Source: Saccharum officinarum
Taxonomy: Eukaryota; Streptophyta; Magnoliopsida; Poales; Poaceae
Length of the DNA stretch: 64,000 bases
NCBI GenBank assembly: GCA_020631735.1
Contig: CM036221.1
Location: forward strand, 9,653,381-9,717,380
Direction of reading: 5' to 3'
The translations under genes and the position numbers were made by a program. Below are positions 44,030-55,180 of the stretch, one piece after another (positions within the stretch are counted from its first letter, which is position 1; each line of letters opens with the position of its first letter). The notes beneath the pieces are model-generated. The model saw nothing but the letters and a program-made list of their open reading frames with translations. It was not told where the DNA came from and did no database searches.

Positions 44030-45945
44030 TGAAAGGTCTAGATGGCTAGAGGGGGGGTGAATAGCCTATTAAAATTTTCTACAATGACAAGCTAAACAAG
44101 TTTATCAATATAACAAGTAGCGAGATGCGAGTTTTGCTTAGCCTATGGGGTGTTTGCAAGCCACCTATCCAATTCACAATTTTAGTATATGCACTCAACC
44201 GCACAAGAAAAACCGAGAAGGTAATTACAACTACAACTAGCAAGCTACACAAAAGAGCTACTCTAGCAAAGCTAACTAGCTAGCAAAGATAACTAAGCAA
44301 ATAATACAAGAGAGATAGGAGGGTATCACCGAGGGGCGAAGTATTGAGCCAACCAATATAATCAACAATGAATACCAAGATGACCAAAACCGGGATCAAT
44401 CAATCACAATATGAAAGTGATGACACGAAGATTTATCCCGAGGTTCACGTGCTTGCCGGCACGCTAGTCCCCGTTGTGTCCCTCTTCACCACGTGGTTCG
44501 GTGGCTAATCGGTCACACACCGAGCCTCTCAAAAGGCGCCACAAGAACCTACCAAATGGCAAAAGGTTGCAATGACACGAGCAATTCACTAGCGTTGCCT
44601 TTGGCGCTTCGCCGAGGTAGGCACAAACCCCTCACAATCACCGGAGGTGGCCAAGAACAAACACCAACTCTTGCCAACGCCTCCAAGCTGCTCCAAGCCG
44701 TCTAGGTGGTGGCAACCACCAAGAGAAACAAGAATCCCGCAGCAAATCAACCACCAAGTGCCAACTAGATGCAATCTCACAATGCAAATGCACTTGGATC
44801 ACTCAATCTCACTTCGAATATGCAAAGAAGCAAGAGAGATGAGTGGGAGGGGAGTTGCTTAGCTCAAAGTGCTCACAAGTATGTCAAAAGTTCGAGAGGG
44901 AGAGCCTTGAGCCGGCCAACGAGTATTTATAGACGTACCCCTTCGAATATAGCCGTTAGAAACTTAAACAGCCGAAATCGGGCTGACCGGACGCGCTGGT
45001 CCAACTGACCGGACGCGCCGGTCGCCCAACGGCTAACTCGAAGCAATGACCGGACGCGCTGGTCCAACTGACCGGACGCGCCGGGAACGACCGGACGCGC
45101 CGGTCCCGTGAAGGACCGGACGCGCTGGTCGCCTGAGCAGCGCTCAACGAACCGATGACCGGACGCGCTGAAGAACATGACCGGACGCGACAGTACCAGC
45201 GTCCGGTGAGAGTCCAGTAAGCTCCCTAAACGACCGGACGCGTCCGATCATCAGTGACCGGACGCGCCTCGCGTCCGATCATCGAACTGAAATACGCGCA
45301 GACACTGAACACTGACCGGACGCGTCCGGTCATGCAAGGACCGCGTCCGGTGCAGCGTCCGGTCACCTCTGTGACCTCCGTTCGCCTCCGTTTCTTTTCC
45401 GGACTTCCGGCGTAGTGGAAAATAGTCGTTTCAACTCCTCGAAAACGCCTGAATCCCGCCTCGCAAGCTCGGCGGGAGGGAGAGAGGAACCCAAACCCTC
45501 TCTACCGCTCAAACTCCACCGCCTTCGGAAACGTGCTAACACCACCAAGTGATCTTCATCATGTGTGAGTGTGTTAGCATTTTCATAATCATTTTTCGAG
45601 GCGATATTAGTTCTATCCAAATGCATATGATCATGAAATGCACATCTAGAGGCACTTAGGAGTTCAATAGCCGCGTCATTCCCCTCTTTATAGTACGGCT
45701 ATCTATCCTATAATGTAACCACACCCACTAGGTGTCTTGGTTACTAAAACACAACCCTTAAGCATATACCTTTGCCTTGATCACGTAGGGTTGCGTCCAA
45801 ATCCAAGTGTGGCCATCATGATCACCATGTCCATCTTGCCACCAACCTTGGAATGTACTAATCCTCATATGCTACATACAACTTAGGCATAGGATTAGTA
45901 CTTAGGCATTGTCACTAATTACCAACACCAAACATAGGACTTTCA
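44030..45945 (-). repeat. 3' LTR of copia element 2
   Basis: Starts (minus strand) TGAAAGTCC and ends GACCTTTCA. TATA-like sequence in transcription sense at plus-strand about 44923-44932. Upstream of it, 44982-45367 holds eleven copies of GACCGGACGCG followed by variable bases, one of which extends to the perfect palindrome GACCGGACGCGTCCGGTC (45314-45331). Confidence 0.95.
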
Positions 45946-45961
45946 ATCTCCCCCTTGTTGG
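45946..45961 (-). other. Polypurine tract of copia element 2
   Basis: Minus-strand CCAACAAGGGGGAGAT directly before the 3' LTR start. Same position and core as in copia element 1. Confidence 0.85.
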
Positions 45962-47114
45962 TAATTGGTGACAAACCTTTCACAAAGATGTTATGATAAA
46001 ATTTTTGATTGAACCCATGTCACATTGTCCAAGTATATTACCATGTGTAAGAATTATGGACATGTGATCATGAATTCAAATTGATAGCAATGGCTCCCCC
46101 TACATGTATGCTATATGTTTGGATTTTGGAGGCATACATGTTAGATAGGAAAGATTAGGAGCATTGACTACCAATAGGTGCTAAGTGTTTAAGATTATAG
46201 ACCTTTGAAGCGTGATACCATCGGAGTAGCGATAAACACCATCTTAGCACCTTGTGTAGTTAGATTCCACTTGTAAAAGCACAAACATAACTAGAAACCT
46301 CGTGAGATCAACATTATAAGCAAGGTTCTAGTACCACTTTGAAAAAACATGAAGCAAGAAAAATCTAACTATTTTCTATTCATGCTAGTACCACAATGCA
46401 TCATTCAAATTATACTAGCAAGTCACCACACAAGCAATGTATCGGAGAAAACAAAATGCATAACTATGCATCATACATATGAGGTGCACATAGAAATGCA
46501 ACATTCATGTTTAAAAGCTTGCTCCCCCTACTTGTGTGCTCAAAATTTTAGTTGATCCCCTTCTTTTATCAATTCTCCCCTTTTAGGATCTATCTTTGTG
46601 AATAACATTTTCTCCCCCACAACATTTTCTTCCCCTTTGAGTTCTATCTTTGTGAACAATATTTTCTCCCCCTTTGGCACCAATTGACCACAAGGAGCAA
46701 ACTTTAGATAGATTATCATGTTGAAATATGGGGTGAGGATCAAGTTTATGATTCAACCTAGATTGCTTGCATAAATAAAATACTTCGGTTTGATCCAAGG
46801 GCAAGCTTCTTCACACCTCACTAGAAGGGTTATCATGCACCATGTTGAAGCAAATATTTAGACAAGTTTTCTAGATTAAAGACTTAGGATCACAAGCTAC
46901 TTAAACAAGTTATATGCTACCACTAGATCATACAAGTCATGGAAACAATAGTGACACCATATAAACTTCAAATTCATTTAATTTTCATGAATGATCCTAG
47001 AACATAAGAAATCATGACTAGATGCACTAAACATGTCCTTAGTATAGAATGTATGACATGTCAACCAATTGTACCTTGGGGCTCGAAGGAGAGGCATGTC
47101 ATATATGGGGTGCA
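45962..47114 (-). other. 3' non-coding spacer of copia 2 with duplicated purine tracts
   Basis: No coding sequence. Extra C-rich tracts on the plus strand (purine tracts in element sense) at about 46521-46530, 46572-46584, 46610-46618, 46630-46637 and 46664-46675. The unit containing ATCTTTGTGAA.AA.ATTTTCTCCCC occurs twice. Multiple polypurine tracts are known from SIRE-type elements. No env-like frame. Confidence 0.6.
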
Positions 47115-50100
47115 TCAACTCATATTGGAGAAGTCAAGTATGTTCAACTCATTCTTTAGCTTGTGAAATCTCTTCTCATCAAGTGGCTTGGTGAATAGAT
47201 CGGCTAATTGATCTTCGGTGCCCACACTCTCAATAGCAATGTCACCCTTTTGTTGATGATCTCTAATAAAATGATGACGAACATCAATATGCTTTGTTCT
47301 TTGATGTTGAACCGGATTATTGGTTAGCTTCACGACACTTTCATTGTCACATAGCAATGGCACATTCTTGAAATTGATTCCAAAATCCTTCAATGTTGCC
47401 TTCATCCACAAGATTTGTGCACAACAACTACCCGCGGCGATGTATTCGGCTTCGGCGGTAGATAGTGCAATACTATTTTGCTTCTTGGATGACCATGAGA
47501 CAAGTGACCTTCCCAACAATTGACAAGTCCCGGAAGTGCTCTTTCTCTCCACTTTATCACCGGCATAGTCGGAATCCGAATATCCAACTAGCTCAAAGCT
47601 TGCACCTTTGGGATACCATAATCCAACATCTTGTGTATGCTTTAAGTACCTCAATATTCTCTTTGTTGCCTTCAAATGACTTTCTCTTGGTGAGGCTTGA
47701 AATCTTGCACACATACATACACTAAACATCACATCGGGCCTTGATGCCGTCACATAGAGTAGGCTACCAATCATTGATCTATATAGCTTTTGATCCACCA
47801 TGTTGCCACTCTTGTCACTATCCAAGCTTCCACTAGTGCCCATTGGGGTTGTAATACTCTTTGCATCTTCCATTCCAAACTTCTTGAGCATATCTTTGAT
47901 GTACTTAGTTTGGCTTACAAATGTTCCTTCCTTCATTTGTTTGATTTGAAGTCCAAGAAAGAAACTAAGTTCACCAATCATTGACATTTTAAATTCATTT
48001 GCCATCATTTTCCCAAACTCATCACAATAATCTTGATTGGTTGAACCAAAAATGATATCATCAACATATATTTGCAATATAAACAATTCTTTCCCAATCT
48101 TCTTGGTAAAGAGAGTAGTATCCACTTTGCCCATGACAAATCCTTTGGATAGCAAGAAGTCCCTCAATCTTTCATACCATGCTCTTGGTGCTTGCTTCAA
48201 TCCATACAAGGCTTTTCTCAATTTGTAGACATGATTAGGTTTCTTGTCATCTTCAAAACCGGGAGGTTGCTCCACATACACCTCTTCTTGAATGTACCCA
48301 TTGAGAAATGCACTCTTCACATCCATTTGATATAGCTTGATATTGTGAGCACAAGCATAGGCAAGTAAGATCCTAATTGCTTCCAATCTTGCAACCGGGG
48401 CATAAGTTTCACCAAAGTCAAGACCCTCTATTTGTGTGTAACCTTGAGCCACTAGTCTTGCTTTGTTCCTTACTACTATTCCATTTTGATCTTGCTTGTT
48501 GCGAAAGACCCATCTTGTTCCAATGATATTGTGATCCTTAGGCCTCTCAACTAGTTCCCACACTTCATTTCTCTTGAAGTTGTTGAGCTCTTCATGCATT
48601 GCATTTACCCAATCCGGATCTCTCAATGCTTTATCTATGTCCGTGGGTTCTTCCATTGACACAAAAGAAGAGTGAGCACAAAATGATGCCAATCTTGATC
48701 TAGTTTGAACTCCCCTTTGTATGTCACCAATGATGGAATCTAATGGATGGTCTCTTGCAATGTTAGTTGGTTGAAGCACTTGGACTTGATTGCTTGGATG
48801 TTGATGTTGATCATGAGTTGGAGATGATGAACTAGCCACTTGTAGATCTTGTTGCACTTGAGATGATGTACTAGCTTGATTTTGCATTAGAGAACCACTA
48901 GCTTGAGTGATTGGACTTTGGAGCACTTGATCTTTGTTGTCATCTACATTAATAACTTGCTTTGGTCTAATATCACCAATATCCATTTCTTTCATAGCAT
49001 TACTCAATTGAGTTCCTCTCACATCATTCAAGTTATCTTCTTCATCTTGAGAGCCATTTGTTTCATCAAACTCAACATCATGCACTTCTTCAAGTAAACC
49101 ACTAGCCAAATTCCAAACTCTATAAGCTTTGCTAGTAGTTGAGTAACCAAGTAAGAAGCCTTCATCACATTTCTTCTCAAATTTGCTCAATCTAGTGCCT
49201 TTCTTCAAGATATAGCATTTGCAACCAAATACCCGAAAGTATGCAATGTTGGGCTTTCTTCCATTTAAGATCTCATATGGTGTCTTCTCTAGAAACTTGT
49301 GGCAATAGAGACGGTTGCTATAAAAGCAAGCCGTGTTGATTGCTTCGGCCCAAAATGAATGACTCACATTATACTCATTCAACATTGATCTTGCCATATC
49401 AATTAAGGTTCTATTCTTTCTTTCAACTAAGCCATTTGATTGAGGTGTATACTTGGCAGAGAATTGATGTTTGATTCCAAGCTCATCACATAGCTCATCA
49501 ATTCTTGTGTTTCTAAACTCACTTCCATTGTCACTTCTTACTTTCTTGATTGTGGTCTCAAACTCATTTTGCACTCTCTTGATGAACTTCTTGAATATGT
49601 CAAATACATCACTCTTGTCCACAAGAAAGAATACCCATGTGTATCTAGTGAAATCATCCACAATCACAAAACCATACTTGTTGCCACCAATGCTTGTGTA
49701 TGTAGTTGGCCCAAATAGATCCATGTGCAACAACTCAAATGCCTTGGAAGTACTCATAATGCTCTTCAATGGATGAGTGTTGCCTACTTGCTTTCCGGCT
49801 TGACATGCACTACATAGCTTATCCTTCTCAAATGTGACATCCTTCAAGCCTCTAACTAAGTCATGCTTTACTAACTTGTTCAATTGCTTCATGCCAACAT
49901 GACCAAGTCTTCTATGCCATAACCAACCCATACTTGATTTGGTGAGCAAACATGTTGAAAGTTGAGTGTCACTAGCATTGAAATCAACCAAGTATAGATT
50001 CTCAAATCTAAAGCCTTTGAAGATCAAGTTAGAGCCATCAACACTAACTATCTCCACATCATCAACACCAAATATGCACTTGAAACCGAGATCACACAAT

Positions 50101-50315
50101 TGAGCAACCGACAACAAGTTGAAATTGAGCTTTTCAACTAGTAGCACATTGGAAATGCTATGATCATTTGAGATTGCAATCCTTCCAAGAGCCTTTACAT
50201 CACCCTTGCTATTGTCACCAAATGTGATGCTATCAATGCCACTATCATTTGATTTGAGAGAGTTGAACATTCTTGAATCACCGGTCATATGTTGAGAGCA
50301 CCCACTATCAAGCAC
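47115..50315 (-). CDS. Copia pol polyprotein (protease, integrase, RT, RNase H)
   Basis: 1066 codons, in the same frame as gag but separated from it by two stops (TAA 50360-50358, TAG 50348-50346). The first in-frame residues carry the protease active site [11 protein letters not shown], and sense codons extend upstream to the TAG, so there is no natural ATG. Next come the GAG-pre-integrase zinc region (about residues 133-178, WHRRLGHVG...CSACQAGK), the integrase core with D (HMDLFGP), D (SDNGSEF) and E (GLVERKN), the reverse transcriptase with DVKSAFLNG and catalytic YVDD, and RNase H with SDSDYAG, STAEAEY and DNESV, ending ADLFTKPL. It copies element RNA into DNA and inserts it in the nucleus. 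All catalytic residues appear intact. Confidence 0.95.
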   Translation of the reverse strand: MLDSGCSQHMTGDSRMFNSLKSNDSGIDSITFGDNSKGDVKALGRIAISNDHSISNVLLVEKLNFNLLSVAQLCDLGFKCIFGVDDVEIVSVDGSNLIFKGFRFENLYLVDFNASDTQLSTCLLTKSSMGWLWHRRLGHVGMKQLNKLVKHDLVRGLKDVTFEKDKLCSACQAGKQVGNTHPLKSIMSTSKAFELLHMDLFGPTTYTSIGGNKYGFVIVDDFTRYTWVFFLVDKSDVFDIFKKFIKRVQNEFETTIKKVRSDNGSEFRNTRIDELCDELGIKHQFSAKYTPQSNGLVERKNRTLIDMARSMLNEYNVSHSFWAEAINTACFYSNRLYCHKFLEKTPYEILNGRKPNIAYFRVFGCKCYILKKGTRLSKFEKKCDEGFLLGYSTTSKAYRVWNLASGLLEEVHDVEFDETNGSQDEEDNLNDVRGTQLSNAMKEMDIGDIRPKQVINVDDNKDQVLQSPITQASGSLMQNQASTSSQVQQDLQVASSSSPTHDQHQHPSNQVQVLQPTNIARDHPLDSIIGDIQRGVQTRSRLASFCAHSSFVSMEEPTDIDKALRDPDWVNAMHEELNNFKRNEVWELVERPKDHNIIGTRWVFRNKQDQNGIVVRNKARLVAQGYTQIEGLDFGETYAPVARLEAIRILLAYACAHNIKLYQMDVKSAFLNGYIQEEVYVEQPPGFEDDKKPNHVYKLRKALYGLKQAPRAWYERLRDFLLSKGFVMGKVDTTLFTKKIGKELFILQIYVDDIIFGSTNQDYCDEFGKMMANEFKMSMIGELSFFLGLQIKQMKEGTFVSQTKYIKDMLKKFGMEDAKSITTPMGTSGSLDSDKSGNMVDQKLYRSMIGSLLYVTASRPDVMFSVCMCARFQASPRESHLKATKRILRYLKHTQDVGLWYPKGASFELVGYSDSDYAGDKVERKSTSGTCQLLGRSLVSWSSKKQNSIALSTAEAEYIAAGSCCAQILWMKATLKDFGINFKNVPLLCDNESVVKLTNNPVQHQRTKHIDVRHHFIRDHQQKGDIAIESVGTEDQLADLFTKPLDEKRFHKLKNELNILDFSNMS

Positions 50316-50345
50316 CCAATGCCTTCCTCCGGCCTTGTAATTTAC

Positions 50346-50360
50346 CTACAAAATAAATTA
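50346..50360 (-). other. In-frame double stop between gag and pol
   Basis: After the last gag codon CAT the frame reads TAA, three sense codons, TAG, and then continues open into pol. Pol expression must use readthrough, reinitiation or splicing. TTTTGTAG|GT resembles an acceptor, but a spliced segment this short is not expected for a plant intron. Confidence 0.85.
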
Positions 50361-52544
50361 ATGTTTCTTAGGTACCCATACTTGTTTGGGTCCTTGGAGG
50401 TTAGTAACTAAGCTCTTTGGTACCCAAATGGCCTTCTTCTTTGGACCCACAATTGGTGTACCAACAAACCTAGCATGCACACCTTTCTCTCCCTTGGTAA
50501 GCACATAACAAGAATCAAAAGGAATGTAAGGTACATTAGCATTTTTCTTGTTCTTATTCATTTTATTGCAATTAATCTCTAGATGCCCAACTTGCTTACA
50601 TCTATTGCAATAACGACCATTGCTCTTCACAAAGCGAGACTTTGGAGTAGCAAAGGCCGCCTTGCCCTTCTTGGGAGTATAGCCCAAACCCTCTTTGTTA
50701 AGAGAGAACCTTTGGCTACCCAAGCATTTTAGCAAGCGGGCATCCCCACCATAGGCATTGCCTAATGCGCGGGTGAGATCATCCACCTCTCTCTTGAGAG
50801 TCTTATTCTCAACCACAAGTGATGACTCACTAGTAGTAGAGGTAGAGTTGGTTGTGGTGGATGATGATGAGCTACATGAAGCATTAGTAGGACCAACAAA
50901 TAAAGAATCATCAATAATATCACATGTTAGTCCAATATCACAAGTGACAATCACTTGCTCCTCCTTAGCTTCCTTCATGAGCTTCTCCAACTTGAGGTCC
51001 TTCTCCTTGATGAGCTCAAGTAGAGAGGAGTGGGCTTCCTCAAGCCTAGTGTGAGCAACTTCAAGGTCCTCGTGGTCTTCCTTTAGACACTCACGAGAGG
51101 CCTCTAGCTCATCAAAGGATTTCCTAAGAGCTTTGAGCTCTTGTTCAATTCCTTTGCACTCCTTACTCTTTTTGAGAGCAAGAAGCTCCTCCATCAAGGC
51201 ATCATTTTCATTGCACTTAGCAATGAACTCTTGTTCCAAGATTTTGTATTTCTTGGTTGTTCTCTTGTAGCCTTTGCTCATTTGATCTATTACGCCTAAT
51301 AGATCATCCTTGGAGTAGTCCTCATCCTCCTCATCATTACTCCTACAATCATCACTAGCACAAGGATCATCATCACTATCATCATATTTTACCTTGGTAG
51401 GCTTGGCCATAAGGCATGTCGATGTAGTGTCGAAGATGGATAGCTTGTTGGAGAGGGCGATGTTTGCAATGGCTCGCCGAGTGATCCTCTCATCATCACT
51501 AGAGCTTGCATAATCATCACTATCGGAGTTGTCACTATCCCAAGTGACTACATAACCACCACCCTTCTTCTTCTTGTTGAAGGTGAAGCTCTTCTTTGTT
51601 TTCTTCTCATTCTCTTTCTTGTTCTTCTTGAGCTTCAAGTCCCCATTATGAAGTCTCTTATCTTCATAGGGGCAATCCCCCACTATGTGATTGGGGTTAT
51701 TGCAATTGTAGCAAAGGGTCTTTGCCTTTATAGTGTCTCTCCTCTTTCTTGCCCCATATCCTTTCTTCTTCATGAACCTTCCCATCTTGTGCATAAGGAG
51801 GGCCATGGTCTCATCATCGAATGGATCATCATCATCACTCTCCACCTTGCTCTTGCCCTTAGAGGATGAAGCCTTGAATGCAATGTGCTTCTCTTGCTTG
51901 ACCTTGGTCTCCTTCTTCTCTTCTACCTCATCTTCATCATCATTGTATTGGGCATCAGTCATTATATCTCCAAGCATATTGGTTGGTTTGACCTTGTCCA
52001 ATCCCTCTCTAAAGATCATTCTTCTCAAGGTGGCAAACTTCTTGGGTAAGCACATCAAGAACTTGTGTGAGAAGTCCTTGTCCTCAATCTTCTCCCCAAG
52101 CCCCTTGAGATCATTGACAATGACTTGGAGCCTATAGAACATCTCCGGTATGGACTCATCATCCTTCATCTTGAAGCTTGCAAACTTATCCTTGAGCATA
52201 TAGAGCTTGGCACTCTTTACCGTTGAAGTGCCCTCATATGTTTCCTCTAATCTTGTCCAAAGCTCATTTGCCTTTTCAAGATCTTTGATTTGCTCAAATA
52301 CTTTATCATCAACGGCATTATAGATTGTGTAAAGTGCCGCCGTGTTGCATTGTTTGTTGATGCGGTCATTGGGAGTAAGGTTTTCCTCATCAAGAATGAT
52401 ATATCCTTCTTTGGTCACATCCCAAACCTTCTCATGTATATTGCCTAGATATTGCTTCATCTTTCTTTTCCAATGATCAAAGGAAGAGACGCCATCAAAG
52501 AATGGAGGCTTGCCATTAACATGATTGAACATAACTTGAGCCAT
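50358..52544 (-). CDS. Copia gag polyprotein
   Basis: 728 codons, starting about 36 nt after the primer-binding-site segment. The N-terminal 200 residues are a UBN2/copia-type capsid domain (DHWKRKMKQYL, LWTRLEETYEG, FLMCLPKKF). There is a CCHC zinc knuckle CYNCNNPNHIVGDC (about residue 280), acidic Asp/Ser-rich linkers, a long predicted coiled coil (about residues 425-560), a Ser/Thr-rich patch and a second zinc knuckle CNRCKQVGHLEINC (about 645). The size and second knuckle are typical of SIRE/Maximus gags. It assembles cytoplasmic virus-like particles and packages element RNA. Confidence 0.93.
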   Translation of the reverse strand: MAQVMFNHVNGKPPFFDGVSSFDHWKRKMKQYLGNIHEKVWDVTKEGYIILDEENLTPNDRINKQCNTAALYTIYNAVDDKVFEQIKDLEKANELWTRLEETYEGTSTVKSAKLYMLKDKFASFKMKDDESIPEMFYRLQVIVNDLKGLGEKIEDKDFSHKFLMCLPKKFATLRRMIFREGLDKVKPTNMLGDIMTDAQYNDDEDEVEEKKETKVKQEKHIAFKASSSKGKSKVESDDDDPFDDETMALLMHKMGRFMKKKGYGARKRRDTIKAKTLCYNCNNPNHIVGDCPYEDKRLHNGDLKLKKNKKENEKKTKKSFTFNKKKKGGGYVVTWDSDNSDSDDYASSSDDERITRRAIANIALSNKLSIFDTTSTCLMAKPTKVKYDDSDDDPCASDDCRSNDEEDEDYSKDDLLGVIDQMSKGYKRTTKKYKILEQEFIAKCNENDALMEELLALKKSKECKGIEQELKALRKSFDELEASRECLKEDHEDLEVAHTRLEEAHSSLLELIKEKDLKLEKLMKEAKEEQVIVTCDIGLTCDIIDDSLFVGPTNASCSSSSSTTTNSTSTTSESSLVVENKTLKREVDDLTRALGNAYGGDARLLKCLGSQRFSLNKEGLGYTPKKGKAAFATPKSRFVKSNGRYCNRCKQVGHLEINCNKMNKNKKNANVPYIPFDSCYVLTKGEKGVHARFVGTPIVGPKKKAIWVPKSLVTNLQGPKQVWVPKKH

Positions 52545-52579
52545 CTTACACCAAGGTTGTTAAGCCTTACAAACGGTGA

Positions 52580-52598
52580 CCACGGCTCCGATACCACT
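52580..52598 (-). other. Primer-binding site of copia element 2
   Basis: Minus-strand AAGTGGTATCGGAGCCGTG just inside the 5' LTR; TGGTATCGGAGC is the initiator tRNA-Met complement typical of plant copia elements. Confidence 0.85.
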
Positions 52599-54516
52599 TT
52601 AAAGGTCTAGATGGCTAGAGGGGGGGGGTGAATAGCCTATTAAAATTTTCTACAATGACAAGCTAAACAAGTTTATCAATATAACAAGTAGCGAGATGCG
52701 AGTTTTGCTTAGCCTATGGGGTGTTTGCAAGCCACCTATCCAATTCACAATTTTAGTATATGCACTCAACCGCACAAGAAAAACCGAGAAGGTAATTACA
52801 ACTACAACTAGCAAGCTACACAAAAGAGCTACTCTAGCAAAGCTAACTAGCTAGCAAAGATAACTAAGCAAATAATACAAGAGAGATAGGAGGGTATCAC
52901 CGAGGGGCGAAGTATTGAGCCAACCAATATAATCAACAATGAATACCAAGATGACCAAAACCGGGATCAATCAATCACAATATGAAAGTGATGACACGAA
53001 GATTTATCCCGAGGTTCACGTGCTTGCCGGCACGCTAGTCCCCGTTGTGTCCCTCTTCACCACGTGGTTCGGTGGCTAATCGGTCACACACCGAGCCTCT
53101 CAAAAGGCGCCACAAGAACCTACCAAATGGCAAAAGGTTGCAATGACACGAGCAATTCACTAGCGTTGCCTTTGGCGCTTCGCCGAGGTAGGCACAAACC
53201 CCTCACAATCACCGGAGGTGGCCAAGAACAAACACCAACTCTTGCCAACGCCTCCAAGCTGCTCCAAGCCGTCTAGGTGGTGGCAACCACCAAGAGAAAC
53301 AAGAATCCCGCAGCAAATCAACCACCAAGTGCCAACTAGATGCAATCTCACAATGCAAATGCACTTGGATCACTCAATCTCACTTCGAATATGCAAAGAA
53401 GCAAGAGAGATGAGTGGGAGGGGAGTTGCTTAGCTCAAAGTGCTCACAAGTATGTCAAAAGTTCGAGAGGGAGAGCCTTGAGCCGGCCAACGAGTATTTA
53501 TAGACGTACCCCTTCGAATATAGCCGTTAGAAACTTAAACAGCCGAAATCGGGCTGACCGGACGCGCTGGTCCAACTGACCGGACGCGCCGGTCGCCCAA
53601 CGGCTAACTCGAAGCAATGACCGGACGCGCTGGTCCAACTGACCGGACGCGCCGGGAACGACCGGACGCGCCGGTCCCGTGAAGGACCGGACGCGCTGGT
53701 CGCCTGAGCAGCGCTCAACGAACCGATGACCGGACGCGCTGAAGAACATGACCGGACGCGACAGTACCAGCGTCCGGTGAGAGTCCAGTAAGCTCCCTAA
53801 ACGACCGGACGCGTCCGATCATCAGTGACCGGACGCGCCTCACGTCCGATCATCGAACTGAAATACGCGCAGACACTGAACACTGACCGGACGCGTCCGG
53901 TCATGCAAGGACCGCGTCCGGTGCAGCGTCCGGTCACCTCTGTGACCTCCGTTCGCCTCCGTTTCTTTTCCGGACTTCCGGCGTAGTGGAAAATAGTCGT
54001 TTCAACTCCTCGAAAACGCCTGAATCCCGCCTCGCAAGCTCGGCGGGAGGGAGAGAGGAACCCAAACCCTCTCTACCGCTCAAACTCCACCGTCTTCGCA
54101 AACGTGCTAACACCACCAAGTGATCTTCATCATGTGTGAGTGTGTTAGCATTTTCACAATCATTTTTCGAGGCGATATTAGTTCTATCCAAATGCATATG
54201 ATCATGAAATGCACATCTAGAGGCACTTAGGAGTTCAATAGCCGCGTCATTCCCCTCTTTATAGTACGGCTATCTATCCTATAATGTAACCACACCCACT
54301 AGGTGTCTTGGTTACTAAAACACAACCCTTAAGCATATACCTTTGCCTTGATCACGTAGGGTTGCGTCCAAATCCAAGTGTGGCCATCATGATCACCATG
54401 TCCATCTTGCCACCAACCTTGGAATGTACTAATCCTCATATGCTACATACAACTTAGGCATAGGATTAGTACTTAGGCATTGTCACTAATTACCAACACC
54501 AAACATAGGACTTTCA
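52599..54516 (-). repeat. 5' LTR of copia element 2
   Basis: 1918 bp, nearly identical to 44030-45945. Visible differences include TG to TT at the LTR's terminal dinucleotide next to the primer-binding site, a longer G run (nine versus seven), and substitutions near 53842, 54092, 54098 and 54157. It carries the same eleven-copy GACCGGACGCG array (about 53553-53938) upstream of the TATA box. Confidence 0.95.
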
Positions 54517-54521
54517 CCGTC

Positions 54522-54556
54522 CCCAACTACATGTACCTTAAGCTAAAAATGTTAGG
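54522..54556 (+). pseudogene. Short gypsy remnant between two copia insertions
   Basis: About 35 bp of the gypsy host element caught between copia 2 and copia 3. Its reading frame continues the protease-side sequence from 44029 and goes on at 58239, which proves the order of events. Confidence 0.8.
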
Positions 54557-55087
54557 CCCACTGAATGGTCCTAATGGCTAGAGGGGGGTGAATAGCCTAT
54601 TAAAAATTTCTACAACAACACTTAGCAAATATGTTATACAATTAAATGGCGAAGCGAGTGTTGCGCTAGCCTACTAAAAGAGCAAGCCACCTACCACAAT
54701 TCTAGTGACTATGATCACTAAGCACACAATTTGATAAATGACTACATTAAGTTAGTGAGCTCTCAAAGACTAACTAAAGAGCCTCACTAACCACTAGACT
54801 TGACGAAAGCTAGCTCCCAAAATAAATTACACTAAAGAGCTTAGCTTACACACTAGGAATGTAATACAAGAGAGAATGGTGATGATTATACCAACGTGTC
54901 GAGGTATGAGCCAATCATAAGATGGAGTCAATCAAACACAAGAATGAATACCAAAGAAGACCAATCACCTCAGAATCAAATGAGTGACACAATGATTTTT
55001 TTACCGAAGTTCACTTGCTTGCCAGCAAGTTAGTCCTCGTTGTAGCGATTCACCCACTTGGAGGTTCACGCGCTAATTGGCTCATAC

Positions 55088-55180
55088 CTCGATGACCACG
55101 GCTCCGATACCACTTAAAAGGTCCTAATGGCTAGAGGGGGGTGAATAGCCTATTATGACCTTTCAAGTGGTATCAGAGTT
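55088..55180. repeat. Head-to-head LTR-end and primer-binding-site junction
   Basis: The plus strand reads a minus-oriented primer-binding site (CTCCGATACCACTT) and 40 bp of minus-oriented LTR end (to GAATAGCCTATTA). Then, without a gap, comes a plus-oriented LTR tip TGACCTTTCA followed by AGTGGTATCAGAG, a plus-oriented primer-binding site. The two primer-binding sites differ in sequence, so they came from different copies. Confidence 0.75.

Larger units (their letters stand above)
44030..54516 (-). mobile_element. Full-length copia (SIRE/Maximus-type) element 2, young
   Basis: 10,487 bp with 5-bp duplications CCGTC at both sides. On the minus strand: 5' LTR (54516-52599), primer-binding site (52598-52580), gag (52544-50358), pol (50315-47115), 3' non-coding spacer (47114-45962), polypurine tract (45961-45946) and 3' LTR (45945-44030). 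The LTRs, 1918 and 1916 bp, differ by only a handful of substitutions seen by eye plus a G-run length difference. All coding domains appear open. Possibly capable of transposition apart from normal silencing. Confidence 0.95.

Noticed and set aside
44982..45367. CRISPR-like array of short repeats
   Set aside because: Repeats are 11-12 bp with irregular 5-30 bp spacers inside a plant LTR, duplicated exactly in the other LTR; no Cas genes and the organism is a plant.
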